Assembly (NCBI GenBank): GCA_950295325.1
Contig: OX485803.1
Span: forward strand, 71,065,554-71,129,553
Reading direction: 5' to 3'
Length of the DNA: 64,000 nucleotides
From: Polytrichum commune
Lineage: Eukaryota; Streptophyta; Polytrichopsida; Polytrichales; Polytrichaceae
This document shows, piece by piece, positions 58,100 through 64,000 of this stretch (position 1 is its first letter; each line of letters begins with the position of its first letter). Made by a program: the position numbers and the translations under genes. The notes under the pieces were generated by a model. That model made no database searches and had not been told where the DNA came from. It saw only the letters and a list, made by a program, of their open reading frames with translations.

Positions 58100-60350
58100 T
58101 GTTAGATTTTTGTGTTCGTGTAGACTCTCGGCTCCGAGAGGGTAAGGTCTTAGATGTCCAGATTTTGAATTAATGTGGATGGTTGTTTTTGTGTTTGGGT
58201 TGGCTCTCGGCTCCGAGAGGGTAAGGAATGTGTTGTCAAGGATCATATTTTGAATTACTGTGGATGGTTGATTTTATGTTTGGGTAGGCTCTCGGCTCCG
58301 AGAGGGTGAGGTCTTAGTTATAGGGGGACCAAAATTTGGATTAATGGCGATGGTTGATTTTATGGTTGGGTAGCCTCTCGGCTCCGAGAGGGTAAGGTCT
58401 TAGGTGTCTAGGACCAAATTTTGTATTTGTGTGGATGGTTGATTTTATGTTTAGTTAGGCTATCGGCTCCGAGAGGGTAAGGTCTTGTGTGTCTAGGACC
58501 AGATTTTGGATTAATGTGGATGCTTTGATTTTATGTTTGGGTAGGCTCTTGGCTCCGATAGTGTAAGGTCTTAGTTGAAGGGGACCATATTTTGTATTAG
58601 TGTGGATGGTTGATTTTATGTTTGGTTAGGCTCTCGGCTCCGAGAGGGTAAGGTCTTGTGTGTCTAGGACCATATTTTGATTTAATGTGTATGCTTTGAA
58701 TTTATGGTTGGGTAGGCTCTCAGGTCCCAGAGGGTAAGGCCTTAGGTGTCTAGGACTTCTTTTTTGATTAATGTGGATAGTTGATTTGATATTCAAGTAG
58801 GCTCTCGGCTCCGAGAAGGTAAGGTCTTAGGTGTCTAGGACCAGATTTTGTATTAGTGTGGATGGTTGATTTTATGTTTGGTTAGGCTCTCGGCTCCGAG
58901 AGGGTAAGGTCTTAGGTGTCTAGGACCAGATTTTGTATTTGTGTGGATGGTTGATTTTATGTTTAGTTAGGCTATCGACTCCGAGAGGGTAAGGTCTTGT
59001 GTGTCTAGGACCAGATTTTGATTTAATGTGTATGCTTTGAATTTATGGTTGGGTAGGCTCTCAGGTCCCAGAGGGTAAGGCCTTAGGTGTCTAGGACTTC
59101 TTTTTGGATTAATGTGGATAGTTGATTTGATATTCAAGTAGGCTCTCGGCTCCGAGGGGGTAAGGTCTTAGGTGTCTAGGACCAGATTTTGTATTAGTGT
59201 GGATGGTTGATTTTATGTTTGGTTAGGCTCTCGGCTCCGAGAGGGTAAGGTCTTAGGTGTCTAGGACCAGATTTTGTATTTGTGTGGATGGTTGATTTTA
59301 TGTTTAGTTAGGCTATCGGCTCCGAGAGGGTAAGGTCTTGTGTGTCTAGGACCAGATTTTGATTTAATGTGTATGCTTTGAGTTTATGGTTGGGTAGGCT
59401 CTCGGCTCCGAGAGGGTAAGGCCTTAGGTGTCTAGGACTTCTTTTTGGATTAATGTGGATAGTTGATTTGATTTTCAAGTAGGCTCTCGGCTCCGAGATG
59501 GTAAGGTATGTGTTGTCTTGGACCACATTTTGGATTAATGGGGATGGTTGATTTTATGTTTGGTTAGGCTCTCGGCTCTGATAGTGTAAGGTCCTAGTTG
59601 AAGGGGACCTGATTTTGTATTTGTGTGGATGGTTGATATTATGTTTGGTTAGGCTCTCGGCTCTGATAGTGTAAGGTCCTAGTTGAAGGGACCAGATTTT
59701 GACTTAGTGTGGATGGTTGATTTTGTGTTTGGTTAGGCTCTCGGCTCCGAGAGGGTAAGGTCTTAGGTGTCTGGGACCACACTATGAATTAATGTGGATG
59801 GTTTGATTTTATGTTTGGGTAGGCTTTTAGTTGAAGGGGACCAGATTTTCAAGTTATTTGGATGCTTTCGATTTTGATTTGGATGCTCCGAGAGGGTAAG
59901 GTCCTAGTTGAAGGGGACCAAATTTTGTATTAGTGTGGATGGTTGATATTATGTTTGGTTGGGCTCTTGGCTCCGAGAGGGTAAGGTCTTAGTTGAAGGG
60001 GACCAGATTTTGTATTAGTGTGGATGGTTGATATTATGTTTGGTTAGGCTCTCGGCTCTGATAGTGTAATTAAGGTCCTAGTTGAAGGGGACCAGATTTT
60101 GTATTAGTGTGGATGGTTGATATTATGTTTGGTTAGGCTCTCGGCTCTGATAGTGTAATTAAGGTCCTAGTTGAAGGGGACCAGATTTTGTGTTTGGGTA
60201 GTCTCTCGGCTCCGAGAGGGTAAGGTCTTAGTTGAAGGGGACCAGATTTTGTATTGTTGTGGATAGTTGATTTTATGTTTGGGTGGGCTCTCAGCTCCCA
60301 GAGGGTAAGGTACTAGTTGTCTAGGAGCACATTTTGAATTAATGTGGATG
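58100..60350. repeat. Satellite of about 85-bp units with CTCTCGG-CT-CCGAGAG
   Basis: Around 26 units of 79-90 bp, each with GGCTCTCGGCTCCGAGAGGG followed by TAAGGTCTTAG and GTGGATGGTTGATTTTATG. Starts of CTCTCGG include 58125, 58204, 58289 and 58375. Units fall into subtypes (for example those with TCTGATAGTG in place of the right palindrome half near 59570-60180) that recur in groups, so blocks of several units were duplicated together. It follows directly on the second methyltransferase-like exon. Confidence 0.93.
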
Positions 60351-60476
60351 GTGTTAGTTGTGGACCTGATTCTATCTTGCTAGTTGGGTTGCTATTTCTC
60401 TAGTTGAGGGGTTAGGGGTAGTGGGTTGGGGTTGGCACCAGATATTGCATGAGCCATTTTGGTCATTATGTTATGG

Positions 60477-60720
60477 ATTCCATCCCCCACTCAAGTTAAG
60501 ATTCACTCCTTCAATCTTGTGCAATCGGAACTACTAATATACCATTGATTTTCATATCCACGTGGATCCTTTTCACATTGGTGTTTAGTCGGAGTTGTGA
60601 TATTGATTCCAACCCCCACTCAAGTTAAGATTCACCCCATTGATGTAGGGCAATCCAATCCAATATTAACCCCATGATGTTTGCCTTCACGTGCACCCTT
60701 TTCACATTCGTCGACTTTCT
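60477..60720. repeat. 128-bp tandem duplication
   Basis: GATTCC(A)(T/A)(C)CCCCACTCAAGTTAAGATTCA occurs at 60477 and 60605, followed in each by GCAATC and later CCTTTTCACATT. The copies are about 75-80% alike. Confidence 0.7.
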
Positions 60721-60989
60721 ATCCCAAATGCTATATAACAAATGCAAATCTTGGTTAGGCCTCTCTCGGCCACATTTGACAAAGGTTGCATTCTTGAGTT
60801 CAGGTGTGTCTCTTAGGCTTCGGCCCCTCTCACCAGATTCTCATGTGGGAACACGCGAACACCAACGTATCCGGATTGGCGTTTTTAAGTGCCTAATCCG
60901 GTTTTGTCCGGATGACCCTAGTATCGTCCAGGGATTCTGTGAAGTGTAGGAGGTCTAGAGCGCTCCGTACCTGCTTATTTTCTCTTCCT

Positions 60990-61388
60990 TAGCCAAATTT
61001 CCGGAAACCCTTCATGCTCTCTCTCTCTCTTCCGCTAACGATCTCCAAATCACTCGTACAAACATCAATCAAGGAACGTCAAGGAGTGAGAAATCAAGAA
61101 TTTTATTAGAGTAGGAGCAATCAAAATATGACAATGGAGAAGGAACCCCTCCCCAACTCCTTATTCAGCCTTAAGTAGAGGCTCAAAATCCCTAATATGA
61201 GGGCGGCGGCCCAGGCGGCCGCCCCGAAGGAAAAACCTAACTACACCCATTCTCCCGGATTTCCCGGATCAAGATCCGGATTTTCCGCTGACACACCCAA
61301 GGGAGAATTTTATTCCTCAGCTTCAAAAACTCCTAAGTCCTACCTGCCTACCTCTATTCTGCCTAACTAATTTAGTTGCCCTTCTAAG
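60990..61388 (-). other. 3' region of the second gag-like fragment
   Basis: Matches 42790-43311 with about 85% identity by eye (for example TTTATTAGAGTAGGAGCAAT and GGCGGCCCAGGCGGCCGCC). Non-coding. Confidence 0.65.
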
Positions 61389-61880
61389 CTAAGAAGAGCG
61401 GTGCTTCTTCTGAGCCGACCCCTCCTTCGAATGATTACCGAGTCCACTTACGGCGGATGAGCCCCCTCCCGGCGATGCCTTCTGTAGCCGTGTGGGCATC
61501 CTCCTCATGTTCGGAGACGGGGCAATCTCATCCTCCGAGTCCGCTGCTCCCTCGGTCCGTGGTGTTCCAGTCCCTAGGGTTTCGGAAACTGTCCCTTTCC
61601 GGATGCTCCGGACCGGAGAAGGATCGCTTCCGGTACGCTGTTCCGGATTCTGCCCGCCCGAGATCGAGGCAGTCCACGGATCCCTGTTGGAGGCCGCCCT
61701 TGAGGGTGGCGGAGGAAAATGACTAACCATTTGGCAATCCGGAGGAGACGACGGCGAGGCGTGGGTCATAGGGGCCTTGCCCCTACTCGGAGTTGCCTCT
61801 CGATCCGAAGTCTGATACCGGATCGGTGTCCTAGCCCTGTCCGGAGTCCGGTACCGATCCGAGGTCCGCGAAACAGGGGT
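61389..61880 (-). pseudogene. Second gag-like C-terminal fragment
   Basis: Minus-strand frame homologous to 43312-43790 (shared ASISGGQNPEQRTGSDPSP and SDREATPSRGKAPM). Homology stops abruptly near 61880, where AACAGGGG is followed by unrelated TGTGAGCCC, so the rest was cut off by another insertion or deletion. Confidence 0.75.
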
Positions 61881-62626
61881 GTGAGCCCAAAATGGTGCCC
61901 ACATGTGGTGATTAACTCTTCGAAACCAATTTTAGTTTGACTTTGATGTGTTATGATTATTCACAAAACATAAAAAGAGTGAAGTGTGGTGTGGATTTAA
62001 GTTTAGGCATTAGAATGTGTTGTGTAGTTATTTCAAGGTTTGATTTCAATAAGAGGATGCCTTGATTATGTGAGTAAAGGGTAAGGTGAGGCAAGGTGAG
62101 CTCCGCGGGTTAAATGCCCACTTTTGGATCCACCTTGGTAGTTTAGGAAGAAGGAAGTTTGGTGGAAGGGGATTAGTCCCTACTTTGAAGGTGAAGGTTA
62201 AGGGATTGTGATTGGAGGTGCTAATCCTCCCACCCTATCCTCACCTCTCTCTCCCTCTCTCCCTCTCTCCCTCTTTGCTACTTAAGGTGTTCTTTCTCTC
62301 ATTTGCGACTCTCTCCATCAAGTGCTCTCAAGGGAGCAAGCTCTTAAAAGAGCTTGAGCTACGTGTGTGGGTGATTAGTGTAGTGAAGACAATTAGTTAA
62401 CCTCTCTCTCTAAATGCCTCCCAAGTGAGTGCACTTTTAGAGCTTGGGATTACCTAGGAAGATTAGATGGTTGTTAGTGAAGTTAGTATGGTAGGTTAGT
62501 TCCTTAGTTAAGGAGAGAAGAAAGAAAGAAAAGAGAAAAAAAAAAGGAAGAAAGAAAAAGGAAGAAGTAGAAATTAGAAGATGTGTGGTTAGTAGATAAG
62601 GGTGTGTTAATGGTTATTTAGTGACA
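61881..62626. other. Unassigned sequence with CT- and purine-rich tracts
   Basis: Starts TGTGAGCCCAAAATGG at the break in the gag-like fragment, which could be the end of an LTR. It contains a CTCTCC tract near 62246-62275 and a long purine tract at 62511-62576 (GAAAGAAAGAAAAGAG and onward). No gene recognised. Confidence 0.4.
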
Positions 62627-63735
62627 TACTGCCTAAGCTTAGTAGTGAGATCAGTAGCTGCTGGAGGGCCAGCCGAAGGCTAATGGCACAGCTGTTGGAA
62701 GGGGAGCCGAAGGCTAATGGCATGTACTGCCTAAGCTTAGTAGTGAGATCAGTAGCTGCTGGAGGGCCAGCCGAAGGCTAATGGCACAGCTGTTGGAAGG
62801 GGAGCCGAAGGCTAATGGCATGTACTGCCTAAGCTTAGTAGTGAGATCAGTAGCTGCTGGAGGGCCAGCCGAGGGCTAATGGCACAGCTGTTGGAAGGGG
62901 AGCCAAAGGCTAATGGCACATACTGCCTAAGCTTAGTAGTGAGATCAGTAGCTGCTGGAGGCCCAGCCGAGGGCTAATGGCACAGCTGCTGGAAGGGGAG
63001 CCGAAGGCTAATGGCACATACTGCCTAAGCTTAGTAGTGAGATCAGTAGCTGCTGGAGGGCTAGCCGAAGGCTAATGGCACAGACTGCTGGAGGCCCAGC
63101 CGAGGGCTAATGGCATAGCTGCTGGAAGGGGAGCCGAAGGCTAATGGCACATACTGCCTAAGCTTAGTAGTGAGATAAGTAGCTGCTGGAGGGCCAGCCG
63201 AAGGTTAATGGCACAGACTGCTGGAGGCCCAGCCGAGGGCTAATGGCACAGCTGTTGGAAGGGGAGCCAAAGGCTAATGGCACATACTGCCTAAGCTTAG
63301 TAGTGAGATCAGTAGCTGCTGGAGGGCCAGCCAAAGGCTAATGGCACAGACTGCTGGAGGCCCAGCCGAGGGCTAATGGCACAGCTGCTGGAAGGGGAAC
63401 CGAAGGCTAATGGCACATACTGCCTAAGCTTAGTAGTGAGATCAGTAGCTGCTGGAGGGCCAGCCGAAGGCTAATGGCACAGACTGCTGGAGGCCCAGCC
63501 GAGGGCTAATGGCACAGCTGCTGGAAGGGGAGCCGAAGGCTAATGGCACATACTGCCTAAGCTTAGTAGTGAGATCAGTAGCTGCTGGAGGGCCAACCGA
63601 AGGCTAATGGCACAGACTGCTGGAGGCCCAGCCCAAGGCTAATGGCACAGACTGCTGGAAGGGGAGCCGAAGGCTAATGGCACATCTGCTGGAAGGGCCC
63701 AGCCGAAGGCTAATGGCACAGACTGCTGAGGTGAT
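62627..63735. repeat. Satellite with 98-bp units changing to 133-bp units
   Basis: The anchor TGCCTAAGCTTAGTAGTGAG starts at 62630, 62728, 62826, 62924, 63022, 63155, 63288, 63421 and 63554. The first four steps are exactly 98 bp and the next four exactly 133 bp; the longer unit has one more 35-bp sub-repeat (CTGCTGGAGGCCCAGCCGAG...). All units are made of 33-35-bp sub-repeats ending GGCTAATGGCACA. There is no shared open frame. Confidence 0.95.
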
Positions 63736-63886
63736 TAGTGCAAACCATTAGGCTACCTAGGGGTTATCAAGGCTAGGCCCAATTAATGGGTGTTAGCATA
63801 TAAAAAACTAGATTACATTAGGCCATTTAGTGGTGGCTAAATAGTTAGACCTATTAGACTAGTTGTGGCATGTGTGGGTTTGTATG

Positions 63887-64000
63887 TGTCGCGCACCTCT
63901 CCATGAGGAGTGGCCGAAACACCATGGGCACAAGGGGGACCCCGGAGTGACACCCGGGACTTGTGGCGCCGTTGGTGAGAGGGCCCAAGTGATCCTAGTG
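63887..64000 (+). mobile_element. LTR of the Ty3-type family, cut by window end
   Basis: TGTCGCGCACCTCTCC and the following bases match the start of the LTRs at 27593 and 41091. Only the first 114 bp are in the window, so I cannot tell a solo LTR from a complete element. Confidence 0.9.

Noticed and set aside
62627-63735. Regularly spaced repeats resembling a CRISPR array
   Set aside because: The supposed spacers are also repeated, and the context is a plant nuclear genome; it is a satellite.

Overview
This is a gene-poor, transposon-rich stretch of a plant nuclear genome. Plant features are GT-AG introns of about 60 to 700 bp, telo-boxes before a translation gene, a plant-type METTL relic, Ty3-type LTR retrotransposons primed by initiator tRNA-Met, Mutator-like (MULE) DNA elements and Harbinger-like MITEs. 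The LRR style and the GCM-type transposase make me favour a seedless land plant, but that is inference.

Layout. 1-5.2 kb: intergenic DNA with a 76-bp tandem repeat, three MITE-like elements with TAA/TTA sites, a foldback element and a small element with a TTAA target site. 5.7-15.6 kb: the only clear host gene, eIF5B, rebuilt as 17 exons and 1509 codons with all phases matching. 15.6-25 kb: decaying sequence, including a broken LRR array, a gag-like relic and a broken METTL-type methyltransferase copy.

25-57.5 kb: a nest of mobile elements. A gag-like reading frame (minus strand) is split in two by an 11.74-kb MULE (43933-55674). The same older host sequence carries, further left, a solo LTR that was entered by a Ty3-type element (27593-42064), itself entered in the opposite orientation by a second copy of the same family (30099-37385). 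Target-site duplications are visible at every junction: GTGAA, GATTG, AAAAG and the 10-bp GGATTTCCGC.

The 11.74-kb MULE is the most interesting object. It carries two divergent genes: a transposase with a GCM-type zinc domain, a MULE catalytic core and a SWIM finger, now broken by one frameshift and two stops; and an uninterrupted 7-exon gene for a 524-residue protein laid out like a class-beta N4/N6 DNA methyltransferase. The methyltransferase gene's third intron is filled by a satellite whose units carry the palindrome TCTCGG-NN-CCGAGA. A second partial methyltransferase-like gene (57.6-57.9 kb) is followed by a different satellite (58.1-60.3 kb) with the same palindrome core.

57.9-64 kb: that satellite, a second fragment of the gag-like element, a 98/133-bp satellite and the start of another LTR at the window edge.
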